Made by a program: the position numbers and the translations under genes. The notes below the pieces were generated by a model. That model searched no databases. It saw only the letters and a program-made list of their open reading frames with translations, and was not told where the DNA came from. A DNA stretch of 64,000 bases from Combretum micranthum (lineage: Eukaryota; Streptophyta; Magnoliopsida; Myrtales; Combretaceae): the NCBI GenBank assembly GCA_024138025.1, contig JAMXBD010001395.1:62001-126000 (forward strand), given 5' to 3'. Each line of letters starts with the position of its first letter. The stretch's first letter is position 1. Of the stretch, positions 36,801 to 49,759 are shown one piece after another.

Positions 36801-39800
36801 AGAAGTAAAGATCAATAAATGGATAAATTGAAAGTTACTACGCCTTCAGAAATCATGTAAGCAGTTTAGTGATGTTTGACTTCCTTTGCTTCAGCTCTAA
36901 TAACTCATGGAATGTATTTCATCAGTCTAGTATAACATCATACTGTGTCCAAGCATCTTTTCATCATCTATAAAATATGGCATTGACTAACTGACGTAGT
37001 CAATACTCTTGTTGAAAAGCATACCTGATTTCATTGCAGTGTGTGTTCCCTTTATCTTTGGTACATTGAGAAACCCAGCTGAACAACCTATAATTGCTCC
37101 TCCAGGAAAAACTGGATATGGAATAGACTGAAATTTAACTAGCATCATTTCACATTTCACAACAACATAATACATTAAAAAATGACAGAAATTTGTCCAA
37201 AAGCAATGAGAGCATGAGACTGCATTATTTTTCAAATTACAAATAGCTCAAATCAGTAGGAAGCCATGAAGCAGTGGGCCTAATTTGCAGAAGGTTCATC
37301 TTCAATTATTAAGTTATGAACATGACATTTTATTACGTATTGAAATGTTTTCCAGCTGGGAATTGTGAGAAATTTCTGAGTGGTTCGATTTTGACATTCT
37401 CAAATAGATCCATGTGGCAATAGAAGAATGTGCTACTGTGAATACACATACTTTTACTAAAGTGATAGGCAAATATGCTCACCTGAAAGCCACCTTCATT
37501 CAAAGTACGAGCTCCATACTGAAGAACATTGCCACCTTCTAGCAATGGTTTGATAGCAGGATGGTGTTTAAGTTTCTATAGGAAACAACAAATACCATCA
37601 CAAATGCAGAACAGGAAATTGAAGGTATATATATATATATTGGTAGTTGAAGCTGGAGGTATGTACACATCACTCTCAGCATTTTCTAATGAAAGTCAGT
37701 TTTGCATGATACAGAGATGCACCTTATGCAACATTGTTCTAGAGGAATACAATGAACAGAATTAAGACACACTTAGTGAATACTTGCAATGTGCTTCAAA
37801 AGGAATGATGTTTCAAGGTATCGCCAATTGACTCAGCCAGACACTCTATGCAGCTATTGGTCAGAAGTAATCATGGGTATGTGAATGATTAAAGCTATCA
37901 TCTTCTTCGGTAATTAGCTATGATCTGTGGGCAGTGGTAGGATTCTGCATCTCATTCTTTACATCTACATTTTTATTGCTAAGACTAAATCAAACTGTCC
38001 CTAAACAAAAAATCTCGATAGCATTGACACCAAATGAAAGAGAAACACATGGTTCAGTATTGCAAGTAGTAGCAATTAAATATCGTGTTGTCAAGTAGCT
38101 TTCTTCAGTCAACTCTGGAGTCTTTTAAGTTTCACTGAGCCTAGAATCAAGAAAACAAAATGCTCTAGTTCAATCAATGGTATGATCATCTTAAACATTT
38201 TTTTCAATGAACGAGACAAAGAAGTATTTCAATATTATCATCACATTAGAAAAATGCACCATTTAATCAAAAAGTAGGGGCATGAAGAGCTTAACCGTAC
38301 TACATCATTACTAATTCATGCCAAAGATTTGCATGCAGAGATATAGAATGATTCTGCCACATTTTCTGCATTTTACAACTTGTAGAAAACTTTAGCCAAA
38401 CAATTCAATAAATACATGACAGCACTTATATATTTCTTGGTGGATGCAGTGATGTTGGGTGGCAACTAGAGTCTTAATGAAGTGGTAAGTCATTCAAGAA
38501 ATTGTATGATAAGAGAGAAGAAAGGGACAATCTAATAAAATCTACCTGAAACTCCTCGTATGGGTTTAAGTAAGGGTTTTGATAATCAAGAGCAACCACA
38601 AGGCCCAAAGAAACCTGTTCAGAAAAAGGGTGCTTTGTTAGACAAGCCAAATAAAACATTTCACCATGCCATAAAACAAAAACAATTAAAAAAAAAAAGG
38701 TATTTTTCCAGTGTAATGTAGAATTAAAGAACAATGGCATTGGTATAATACATTCATTTGTTCAAGAATACATCAAGAGCATGAAGAATTCACAAACCAT
38801 AAAGTAACAATAAACATGACAAGCTAGCAATTACAATCCAAAAACCCAAGCCTTCAATGAATAACTTGAACAAAACTATTTACTATACCAGGGATGTAAA
38901 GAGAGAAAATAGAGAAGATCCCTTGCCTGTCTGTCTTTCATGTGATACAGAAAAGATCCACCATATATTTTGTGATCTAAAGGCCAACCCAATGTGTGAA
39001 GAACAGTACCAGGCTTATGCTTTGATTCATCGATTTCCCAAACCTGTGCAAAATAAAGAATGAGAAGAAGGACTTACCTATGTAACAGAGACCGCAGAAA
39101 AAAATATTTTAATTCCTAAAGCATAAAGCAATGAGACATTTTCATGACATTCTACTGGTAAAATGTGACAAAGATGCCAACCTAAGGTCTACCAAATTGA
39201 TGTTTAAAGTGCTCACCTCTTTGATGCCTAAAGCATATGTCTGATGCTCTGCATGTCCCTTTTCTCTTAAGTTGTATTTTTTTACAATTTTCTGTCAATG
39301 AAAAGGTCATCAGTATATATCTCAAATTTGCAGCTATTCTCATTCCAAGAAGCTAAGAAGATTGTATTCTAACCTCTGACAATGATCCTCGACAACCCTC
39401 AGCAAGAAGTGTCACTCGACCTGTACAAATTTCATTTCAGCATATTAGAGAAACTTCTATATTTATTTAGAAGTTGAAGAGCTTTGCAGATGAAACACGA
39501 TTCCTGAACAAAATTGGTGCTCCAGCTCATTATGGGTTGCTTTCCTTAAGTCGGATTAAGTCATTGATCAAAATACTTAAGAAAATGTGAAAACTGGCAG
39601 TAGCCAACAATTGTAAGCCACATGAGAACTGCTAGATCTCTGCTGGAAGACACAAGTGCAAAAATGATTGTGTGTGAGAGAGAGATTGCCTTTTAGTTGT
39701 ACACCCGGCTGAAAATTTTCCTTCCTTACACCTCCTTTGGAAATTCCCATGTCGTTTGTTACAATACCCACAACATTGTCATTTGAATCATATAGCACCT

Positions 39801-42155
39801 AACCAAATTCATGAACTTTTCAGCAACTTTTACAGAGTACCAATTTATGATATCAATAAGGCTAAAGCCATACCTCACTAGCTGCAAATCCTGGATATAT
39901 TTCTACTCCCAGTTCCTCTGCTTTTGTTCCCATCCACCTTACTAACTGGCTTAAACTGCATTCAAAGGCACATAATTATTTTGGTTGACAATGATGTATG
40001 AAAAATGAAGATTAAAACAAAACTAAGTTGGAAGCCATATAATCATTTTCCCTTTTTGATTCAATGCATCAGAGGAAAAATGAAACTGTTGCTGTGTTCT
40101 AAAAATGTCATTGACCACAAATAACAAGGAATAGCTTTGGCATGTAAGATAAGTTCAATCCTAGGTTAAACATCCAGATGTAAGCCTGTAGCACCAGGTT
40201 TGAGACACGAAATTCAGAGCTGTAAGGCAACATTATTTGGAATGATAACTTGTGATATCAGTGGCCTATGAAATTAACAATATTTGAATCAGGAACTTAT
40301 TAAGCAGCACATCAAGACATCAGTTATTCCAGTAAGCACTTTTGACTCTTGCCATCCTTGTTCAAAGGAAAGAAGAGGTCTTTACACCAGGGCAGCATAT
40401 TCAAAAAATTGGCATGCAATTATGTTGATTGGTAATGCTTCAAAAGCATAGAACTGTCATACTATGATGGATGGTACAAATGGGACATTGACAGCAATAA
40501 GTACCTAATGACATAGTTTCCCCTATTATCAAATGGGCAAGGAAGTGATATTGCACGATCTTTTGTGAGATACCAAAACTTGTCTGATGAGACAGGCACA
40601 TCTATTGGAGCCTGCAGCATTATCATGCAAAATGTAAAATCATATATAATCACTTGTGTAAAATAAATACTAATGCTTTTCTCTTCACCATAAAGATGGA
40701 CAGGAAACACACTAGTCTTTCCCTCTCCATTTTTCCTATAGATACCATCATCCTATTAACTTCCATAAAAATATACTAGGATGCAAGTTGTACATTCATG
40801 GGACAAGAAAAGGAGCATTTGGAAGGGCTATTGACATGCATTACTTTTAATTATAACATTTCCATCCACTTTTAACTATCAGTGATGCACCAATCATAAG
40901 CTCAGTAAAACAACTAAATGAAGCAAGCATGAAAAAATTTTAGCAAGTTCAATGATTTACTGGGTATCAATTCATTGAATCAATTCACAGAAATCATCCA
41001 AATATGCAAAGTTTCATTAGAGGCAATTCAAAGGATGGCGCTACTTGAAATATCAAACCATATGATATATTGAACAAACCTCCTCATTTCTCCATTGTGG
41101 GAGAAGCTCATCCAGGGCACGAGGTTCAAAAACATTCCCTGAGAGGATGTGAGCACCTGCAGTCACTCATCATTTAGGTCCATGCAAGAATAATGGTAGG
41201 CCCAGAAGAAAGGCTATCGAAGTTAAAAGTTACAGAGAATAGTACATGTGAACCACAGTTACAAAGGCTCTAACAGTAACAGCAAGAAATATTGCCAATT
41301 GTATGCGATTAGGTAATGGGATTAAATCTCTCCTCCTTGATAGGCACCATCAATTCAACTATTCAAGTAACAATATCAAATATTTACAGTGTGTGGATAA
41401 ATTCAGAATTTCATTGATAAGTGATCAAAGTACAATATACAAAAATGAATGATAAACAATGGGACACACAAGAGACCTAAAATCTCAAGCAAAACAGCAT
41501 ACAAAACAAAAGATTAGTTCTTAGTTCTCGGACCCCATCTAAAGTGTCACGCCTTTTTTATTTCTTCCCTCAACAAACAAAACTTACAACTAGCAACTTT
41601 CTGAGGTTAAAATTAAAAACCGGAAATCAGACGTTAAGTGATCGTCGTTCAACTTACACTCAGATATTCATGAAAAATTATAAACATATAATTTGCAGAT
41701 AATCCAAAAGTTAATACACCGAAAAAGTTAATACACCGAAAAATTTTAAACATACCGACTTCAGCTCCTTTCTCAACAACACAAATTGATAAATCAGTAT
41801 CCTTTTCACGACACATTTGTTTCAACCTTATCGCTGCCGATAACCCAGCAGGTCCAGCTCCAACAATCACAACATCGTACTCAATAGATTCCCTTTCAAT
41901 TACACTGCAGAAGTTCCTGACTTTCTTTCCCATACCATTATTTTTATTTAAATTAGGATAGAATCTCCAATACCCAGATGAAATTTCATGATTGAAACAC
42001 CATTGGGATAGTGAAGGAGAAGACTTTCGACCAGTATCGACCTTAGGAGGAAAATTCTCACACGGGTTTGTGAGAAAATAAGGAAGCTTTGTTGGGCTTT
42101 TCTTGAAAGGATTAGAGGTTGAAGATAGTTTGGAAAGATTAAGAAGTCTAGGCAT
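33852..42155 (-). CDS. ETFQO: Electron-transfer flavoprotein:ubiquinone oxidoreductase, mitochondrial
   Basis: This inner-membrane enzyme passes electrons from reduced ETF to ubiquinone during branched-chain amino acid and phytanoyl breakdown. The 18 coding exons (high to low) are 42155-41756, 41156-41080, 40611-40505, 39955-39874, 39798-39690, 39420-39374, 39291-39217, 39043-38927, 38614-38546, 37575-37483, 37127-37025, 36743-36619, 36337-36288, 36184-36118, 35620-35541, 34789-34661, 34569-34503 and 33935-33852. They total 1,881 nt (626 residues), near the family's usual length. The first 90 residues are Ser/Arg-rich like a transit peptide; the FAD-binding [12 protein letters not shown] spans 93-104; [32 protein letters not shown] and C-terminal cysteines 571, 595, 598 and 601 (4Fe-4S) follow. 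Introns after exons 5 and 8 start with GC rather than GT. No defect was seen. Confidence 0.96.
33979..34008. repeat. (AAT)n microsatellite in last ETF-QO intron
   Basis: About nine AAT units directly upstream (on the gene strand) of the final exon, within the intron. Confidence 0.9.
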
Positions 42156-42292
42156 GATGAGTACTTTCGAAGAGAAGGAAAAAGGAGTGAATCAGTTTTG
42201 CTTCAAATGAAGCTGGGTAATAGTAGTTTAGCCAGAAAAAGGCGTGGGAGTGTAGGATTCTAATATAGTATTGCTTTTTCTATAGAAACCAT

Positions 42293-42323
<31 letters not shown>

Positions 42324-44740
42324 CATGGAGGCATTGAAGGATGATGATGGGACTCTGAGTTGACTTCGTTTTGATATCGTTTTGATACTGAATCAATATT
42401 GAACCAATATAAATGTGATATTGATAAAAAATCGATAGTTTTGTTCATAAACTGATTATATTGAATCGATACCAAAGCGATACCGAATCAATATAGATCA
42501 AATACTGATAAAAATATGATAATCCAAACAGGCCCTACGGTGGATAGTTACCGGTTAAAGGTGAGCAATCCTTGTCTTACGTTTTCTTACTATTTAGATG
42601 GCACGTGGATTGTTATTAGACATCATCACGAATCAATTTTAAATTCAAAAACCGATACGATGGGTCACTAGTAATTCTTGGACCTAAAACCAACCTAGAG
42701 ATGGTGAGTTTGAACGTAGCAAATCCTTATGGTTCCATCCTTTAAAACCATAACTTGATAGTTTTGGAATCATCGGTTTAAGAACCGATAGAACCGACAA
42801 TTCTTACAGTTCTACACCATAAAAATAAAAAGGAAAAGAAAATTATAAAAAAAAATCAATTAAGAAATAAATATTTAAATTATTTTCACATAAATAGTAC
42901 AAATTTATTTCTTATTCATGACATTTAATCAAAGTGAGCTTTTATTTCTTAATAACGTAAGACTTGTTTTTATATTTGTGGGACTATTTGTATATTAAAT
43001 ATTTTATAGTGACATATTGCTAACATGACAACTAAAAAAATGCGAGTAATTATATATAAATAAATACATAATTGTAAAATTTCTTTTAAATATAGGCTAC
43101 AAACAATTATTGTTAGGCCCAACGTTATTTTAAGTTAAGAAATTGGTTTTGTATTTTTTTTCTCACTTATATTAAGTAAATAATTATTTAATTGATTTTT
43201 TTTTTTAATTTCATGATTCCTAGTTCTAGAGGAATCAAAACTGAACCATGGGAATTAGAGATTCCTAAGAATCACGAATCGGACTAATGGTTCAACCATT
43301 TTGGGTAAAATACATGACGACGTCTAATTGTCATTACCTCATTTTTTTCAAGTTGAAATACGTGCCTATCAATCTTTTCCTAAATAAGAACAATATGATT
43401 TTAATTACGTAAATATCAAAATTAAATCACATTTCCAAGTTGAAATTCATAGTTTAAGGAAATAAGCAAATTTCAAACACATGATTCCTAAAAACATGTA
43501 CAATATTAAATCACATATTAGAAGGACGATTTACGCTTGGCCTTAATGAAATGCATTAGGGTTATGTGATTTAAGGCTGAATTGCATCTCTCACAAGCAA
43601 TTCAATAAAGTATTGGATTTTCAAAGGAATGTCAATAGTAAATTGCATTTTAAAAAGGCATTTCACATCTGAAGCGCATAGTGTAAAAATGATTTAGCGT
43701 GAGTCACATTTTACATAAGCAATTCCCTTATTTGTGAATAAACTACATGAATCATACTTAATAAAGGCGATTCATATGTGAATCTCCAAGCAGCAAAACT
43801 ACTCTCTTTAAAAGCAATACAACAATCTTCTTGATAAGGATATATTAACTATGTCCCTATGATGTCCACAAACCATGCGAGATATTTTAAAGATTATAGC
43901 GCAAAAACATCTAAACAAATGTTGCTCGAGAGCAATGAGATGAGCAACATAACATCTTCCCTATTCTATTCTATTTTGGTCATTACCATGAGATTCCAAC
44001 AAATTTGGTTATGTAATCTTAGATCTTGAGATTCTAGTAACTGTTGAACCTTTTTGTTCTGGTTTAGTTATTACATTATATGTCATCCATATGGATGTCA
44101 ACAGCTAACTATATCAACTATCAGAACATCGCCTGGCTTAGTTTTTAATTCTATGTAGTGATATACATTTATATATCATCGAGAAAAGTCCAATCTTGAT
44201 GATTTGAACATGATGATGGTGATTCTTTAACGATTTTATGATTTTTGTAATAATTTAGGAATTATTTTGCATATAAAAATTTACAAGAATATGAAATTGC
44301 AATTTGAATTGCATGTGTAAAGGGTGATCCATATATTTCAACATGAGTCGAATCTTTATAATGCGATTTATGTGTGAATAATTAAAAAAATAAAAATAAA
44401 TCGCATATTTAAGATGTGATTTTGAATTGGTATTTAGGCAATTAATTTAATATAATTTGTATTTGTGTAATTTTTATTTGCTGGATCAGTAAACATGCAA
44501 TTTCTACCTTTTCTTTTCATGTGTACCACAATTTTACATTATGCTTGGTAACGATGGAAATGTGATGCAATGAAGTGAAAGTAAGGAAAGTAGGATGAAA
44601 GTTTATGTTTGGGTATTTTTATTGAAGTAGAATTGGGATGAATTATGTGGAAATCAAAGGAAACATAAGTCTTTTATCTTTATCTAAGAAATAGAAAGAA
44701 AGCTCCTAAAATACCCTTTTAAATAAAAGGAATGAAAAAA
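42156..44740. other. ETF-QO 5' flank and intergenic
   Basis: An (AAT)n microsatellite lies at 42292-42320. 42340-42545 has GATAC and GATAT phrases ending in CAAACAGGCCCTA and looks like a MITE remnant. 42650-43300 has repeated phrases around AACCGATA and GGAATCA without clear ends. No gene was recognised, and no TATA box was assigned to ETF-QO. Confidence 0.4.
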
Positions 44741-45547
44741 AAAAGCATCATTGGAGCCACTTGTAGTTGCCTTAAAATAAGTTTCTTTAACTTAGGTTAG
44801 ATATGGTGATCATGCCTTATCATTCACACCTACGTGCCATTCGTATGCCGTATGCATGCCAAATTTTTCTTACTTTGTCTATCACATGCTTTTGTATGTC
44901 TAACCCATTCAAGCTTGTGGGTCTCACGCGTTAGACTTCACATGCCTTTTTTCCTCAAGTGTCTTATAGTGTCTGGCTATTTATTTGTGTGTTGTGTATG
45001 CATGGTAATGGTGTCATGCTATCTACATGCCAAAATTTTCATGCTTTGCATGTCGCATACTCTCACATGCCCAACCAGTTCATTCCTAAGTGTCTTGCCT
45101 ACCATGCTTCATGTGCTTCTTTTTTTCTTATGTGTTGTGTAGACCCATTTATTTGGTGTTGTGTCACGTGCTATGCCGCACACCTCTATGAGCCCTTAAT
45201 TGGGTTTGGTTTCACATAATAGTACTGATTCCAGTACTAGCAACTCTACGTCCGCCAACTGATGCTACAAGTGCAAACCTTAAAAGGAGGAAGGCACCAA
45301 TAATAATACGAGTTCCAATACCAACAACTCCACCTCCTCCAACTAATGTTGCCAGTGCTAGCCTTGCAAAGAGGGAGGTGCTAAAATTGATACCATTTCC
45401 AATTCCACTGCCTCCATTTGTTGGACCTCATGCTATGTTACCTTGATTGGTGAAGAATAATTTATAGGATCATGATGTACTTTTTTCTTGTGTGTAGTGT
45501 AGACCTATTTATTTGGTGTTGTGCCACGTGTTGTGTTACGCGTCTCT
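44740..45547 (+). repeat. Degenerate minisatellite, ~190 bp units, CATG-rich
   Basis: Units such as TGTGTTGTGTATGCATGG followed by ACATGCCAAA, CACATGCCCAACC and CTTCATGTGCTTC recur roughly every 190 bases from about 44812. A second copy of the unit end (45479-45547) repeats 45118-45185. Open frames across it (44834-45219) give Cys-rich proteins only because of the CATG and TGT repeats, so they are not treated as genes. A related array lies at 48105-48640. Confidence 0.65.
45230..45445 (+). other. Pro-rich open stretch with an internal duplication
   Basis: A frame without Met reads PPTDATSANLKRRKAPII and, about 28 codons on, PPTNVASASLAKREVLKLI, so an ~84 bp unit is duplicated. It ends at a stop at 45443. 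It sits between two partial minisatellite ends. The source gene is not recognised; it may be a captured gene fragment. Confidence 0.3.
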
Positions 45548-46938
45548 TGATAAACCAAAATTATTCCTATTTTATGAATGCCAAAATGGGCTTTTATTTA
45601 TCATTTTATTGATAAATATTATGAATTTAGCACTTAAAAATATTAATTTATGTTTTCAGGCCTTTAAAGGAGTTATTTTATAAAAAGAAAGTAAAATGGG
45701 TCAAAAATGCAAAATTTGGACCAAAAAGTGATTAACACAATAAAAACAAGCCATGTCTATCAACCATGTCAAGGAAAAGAAGAATCGAGTCCTAAATCTC
45801 AAGTTTTGGAATGACAAGCTTAGTGACATGACTTGTCACAAAGCATGTCAAACTGGAAATTGTCACCTTGCAAAGACATGACGATGACATGACTTGTCAC
45901 TGGGCATGTCGTTTTTGAAGATTGAAAACAACAATATACACGACTTTGGGACAAGCCGTGTTCCAAGTTGTGTCAATGAAAAAAGGAAGGCCATAGCAAG
46001 GGACATGACTCTAGGACAAAGCCATGTCCCAGTCATGTCACTTTCCACTATGAAGAAATTGGCCAGACATGCTCAAGTGACACGACTTGTCCCCAGACAC
46101 ATCAGTTTGACAGTGAGTTACTTTTTGAGAAACGGTTTGTTTAATGAATAGTATCATGATTTCAATTTTCTGTTTTGAAATTCATGTATTATCATTAGAT
46201 ACTATGGAAGGGTGAAATTATAGATCTGGATTTTGTTGAACTCCATGTTTATCATGTGATGAGGCTTTGAGCTTAATGAAAGATTTAAATTCTTTTGTTC
46301 AATTGCATGCTTTTAATTGTTTCTTAAGTTTGTATGTCCGAAAATACAGATTCATGACTGATTTCATTTAAGTTAATTAAAAGATTACTTTTATGAATTG
46401 ATATATGCAATTGAAGAGATTTGTTTGTAATTCTAGACATCGAATAGCAAGAATCTTCTATTATGAAATTGAGTTCATGCTATTAATGCAAATTTGGGTT
46501 GTTATTGATTGAGGAGATATCCTAATTGATTAACCTAGGTTTAGACAATTTGTTAGATTCGAAAGAATTGACAATTTGCTTAAGAAACTCTATAGCTTTA
46601 GAACTAAATCTTAAATATCTAGTATGATTTGCCAAGGATTCACATGATAAATTGGAGGTAAGACAAAATCTGGATCATTTGTTCTTATTGAATCTTGCTT
46701 GTTTGTTATTGGATCTATGTTAATATTGTTCAAGTTAAATTAGATAAAATAGTAAATCATCAAAATTGTCGGTTACATAGTAGAGAAACAGTAATACTAG
46801 TACTAGATATCCTGATCCTAGAGGACGATACCCGTATTAATTCTATTAAACAATTGATATGTACACTGCCTATTGCCTTTATAGTAAATTAAGAACGGGC
46901 CTTTATAAATTTAAAACTACGCTTAAAGGCAACTATCA
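45548..46938 (+). mobile_element. Solo LTR (1,391 bp), gypsy-type
   Basis: Begins TGATAAACCAAAAT and ends CAACTATCA, with TGATA/TATCA inverted tips. Flanks TCTCT (45543-45547) and CCTCT (46939-46943) form a 5 bp duplication with one mismatch. The right flank resumes the repeat (CTATGAGCCTTTAATTGGG) that follows CACCTCT at 45180 in the neighbouring copy, confirming the insertion point. The 3' part has GGACGATACCCGTATTAATT, common near the ends of Athila/Tat-type LTRs. The 5' half holds many GACATGACTTGTCAC-like short repeats. No internal genes. Confidence 0.8.
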
Positions 46939-46943
46939 CCTCT

Positions 46944-48104
46944 ATGAGCCTTTAATTGGGTTTTGTTTCATATAGTTTGTACTTTTTTATTTATTTGTTT
47001 TTCAAACTCCCTTCCTTTTCAATAGTTATCAGAATTCAATTTATGAAGGTTAGCTTTGAAAAATCTTACAATTTTAATTGTGGAAGAATCATTATTACTC
47101 CGAAAGAAAAAAGACGGCGATGTTGGTTATCTTCCTTACACTGTTATATTATTAAACTAAATAGTGTCTAGTATAGAGAGTACTATGATCAACTCGAAAC
47201 AAATCCTTGCTCCATAGAATTTGGAAAAAGAAAAGCAATCCTCTACCATTTATTCCTTAATAGCTACGAGAGAAATTTGTAACTATTTTCTAAATTGCTT
47301 CAACTCCAACTCTATGATGTAATAAGAAAAACAAAAACAAGTCATCAACTTCTTCCACATGACTAGAACCAAAGGCACTTATTATGAAGGAAAGTTTGTT
47401 TTTTTAAGAGATTAAAGACAATCATTGACTCACATGGAATTATAGCATTTCCTTAAGACAATAGATTGCAATGAAGTTTAACTTAAAATAAAAAAATAAA
47501 AAAAACAAAGAAATCTTGCTTTAAGAGAAATCTTCACATATTACATTTTAGTTATAAAAATGTCCAAAGAAGGGAACATGCACGTAACGCATGGGTTCAT
47601 GTTTATGTCTTCTTCTAATCATAAAATCTTTTATTAGTATAGCCATTGAAGAAAATTATAAATATATATATTGCACGCCACTATGAATATACCATTTGAA
47701 TATCCAGCTAAAGGGTTCCTGTTTAGTTTTGAATACTCAAGGAACTACATTAAAAAAAAAAAAAAAAAAGAAGAAGAACCAGCTAACCTCTAGATTGCTT
47801 ACACTCCAAGATCTTAACTACCTCATCTAAGTGGAGGATGCAAGATTTAGATAGAACACAATGATGGCAATCCCAGAGTTTTTGATGACTTGGAAAAGGA
47901 AAGAAGAGACTTTGTCTCCTTTAGGCATGTTGCTATTAATGAATGTATTTAAGTTGCTTTTAGAGAGCATAATAGAAGTGGCCGATGAAGTTATTTCGCA
48001 CATCTTGTCCATGGAAGGGCAAAAACACATGTTAGATCCACTTAAGCAATGCCATAGAGAATAAAAAGGTAAAAGTAGTAGATGAATGTAAGAAATGACA
48101 TGCA
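46944..48104. other. Intergenic with repeat tail
   Basis: 46944-47180 continues the interrupted repeat and resembles 48560-48700. The rest is AT-rich. Opposed open frames at 47827-48105 show no domain. Confidence 0.4.
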
Positions 48105-48640
48105 TAATGAAGCCACTCGTAGTAGCCCTAAAATAAGTTTTTCTTGCTTAGGTTAAGCATGGTAATCATGCAATGTCGTGTCATCTATATGTCATACGTA
48201 TGTCATTCATGTGTCATCTACATGTCAAATTTTACGTGTTTTCTTGTCATGTGTTGTCACATGCCTAACCCATTCATTATAATGCGCCTTGCATGTTGTG
48301 CTTCATGTGCTTTTTTTTTTTTGGTGTCATGCAGTGATGGTCTATTTTTTTGTGTGTTGTGTATGCATGATAACAGTGTCGCGTCATCTACGTACTAATT
48401 TTTGCAAGCTTTCATGTGTTTAGCCCATTCATGTTTGCATGTCTCACCTGTCGTGCTTCGTATGCTTCTTTCTTCTTGCATGTTGTATCGTGCCAGCCAT
48501 TTATTCACATGTGGTGCCAACATGCTGTGCTTCGTGCCTCCACCTACCTTCTATTAGGTTTGGTTTGACACAGTTTGTACAGTTTTCTTTTTGTTTCTTC
48601 TGGATCATGTTATTTTTTTAATGTTTATTAAAAATGAATC
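48105..48640 (+). repeat. Second array of the CATG-rich minisatellite
   Basis: ATAATGAAGCCACTCGTAGT to TTAGGTTAAGCATGGTAATC matches 44750-44815 in order and orientation. It is followed by the same CTTCATGTGCTTTTT and TGTGTTGTGTATGCATG units, ending in ATTAGGTTTGGTTTGACACA (compare 45200). Confidence 0.7.
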
Positions 48641-48704
48641 TATGCAAATTAGCTTAAAAGAATTTACAATGTAAATACAACAATTAAATTTTACCTTTAA
48701 TATG

Positions 48705-49320
48705 AATTGTACTCTATGATATGCCTTAGGCCAGATTTAGCTTATGTTGTCAGTGTGGTGAGCAAGTTTTTGACTAATCCTAGGAAAGCTTGTTAGGAGG
48801 CAGTCAAATGGATTCTACAATATTTGAAAGGCATAGGTAATATTTCCTTTGTGTATGGTTTTAATGGTTCGATCGATTGGCCTTGTTGGCTATACAAATT
48901 CTAACTATGGTGGAGACCTTATAAAGAAATAATCCTTGACATGTTATGCCTTTACCTTCTATGGATGTGTTTTCGATTAGAAAGCAACACTTCAATCTAC
49001 AGTTGTTTTGTCTACTACAAAAGCTTAATACACGTTATTGATAAAAGGGATTAAGAAAGGTATGTGGTTACACAGTCTTGTTAGTAGCTTGGGTTTTGAT
49101 GTTCACAGACTTAGCATTGATTATGATGGTCAAAGTGTATTGAATTCGACAAAGAATCCACTTTATCATGAAAGATCAAAGCATAATAATGTTACCTTAA
49201 ACTTCACTTGAGTTGTCATTAAGGATAAGGTGTTTTCTATAGGGAAAATTGCCACAATGGATAATGCAATGGATATGTTAACAAGGTTGTTGCCTACAAA
49301 GAAATTCAAGCATAACTAGG
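48705..49320 (+). pseudogene. Ty1-copia RNase H fragment
   Basis: Plus-strand readings in several frames give RPDLAYVVSVVSKFLTNP, EAVKWILQYLKGIGN and, near 49100-49320, the usual C-terminal copia segment with NSTKNPLYHERSKH and MLTRLLPTKKFKH. Stops and frame changes break it, and no LTR was found at its edges. It belongs to a copia lineage different from the one at 15876 (RPDLAY against RLDISY). Confidence 0.85.
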
Positions 49321-49759
49321 ACTTGGTGGGTGTTCGTATTGGTCTTAACTAACACATTATTGTTGAAAACACAACACTTGATGCTACATCAGCAGGTTTT
49401 AACAAAGATTAACAAAAATTCTATATTGATTTAAATTATTTATAATAAGAACATAGGTCCTGAAATGACAAAACTTAAAACATAGGTCCAAAAATGAAAA
49501 AAAATAATAATAAAATAAAAATTAGGTTTTTAAGGTATATTTTTCCCAATGTTGTTGAACACATTTCTTATTTTTCAAGGATCCACAACTTCAATGGTTT
49601 TGTTGACAAATTTTATAATTTATATGCTTAGATCCGCTACTTGAATCTTGGTAATGGTTTTGTCGACAATTTTTGTAATTTCTTTGCCTGGATCCACAAC
49701 CGTTTTGTTGAAAATTCTTGACATTTCAGTGTGTTTCCCTTGATTTCCAGACATTATCA

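Noticed and set aside
36987..37235. Separate small genes on the minus strand in 36987-39800
   Set aside because: These frames are single ETF-QO exons read on into introns; splicing with neighbouring exons explains them.
37529..39063. Plus-strand open frames at 37529 and 38857
   Set aside because: They are complementary to ETF-QO exons 10 and 8 and have no domain of their own.
44834..45219. Two overlapping Cys-rich open frames that look like small secreted proteins
   Set aside because: They lie in a CATG/TGT minisatellite whose repeats create Cys, His and Met codons in every frame; there is no stable start, and the same happens at 48144-48621.
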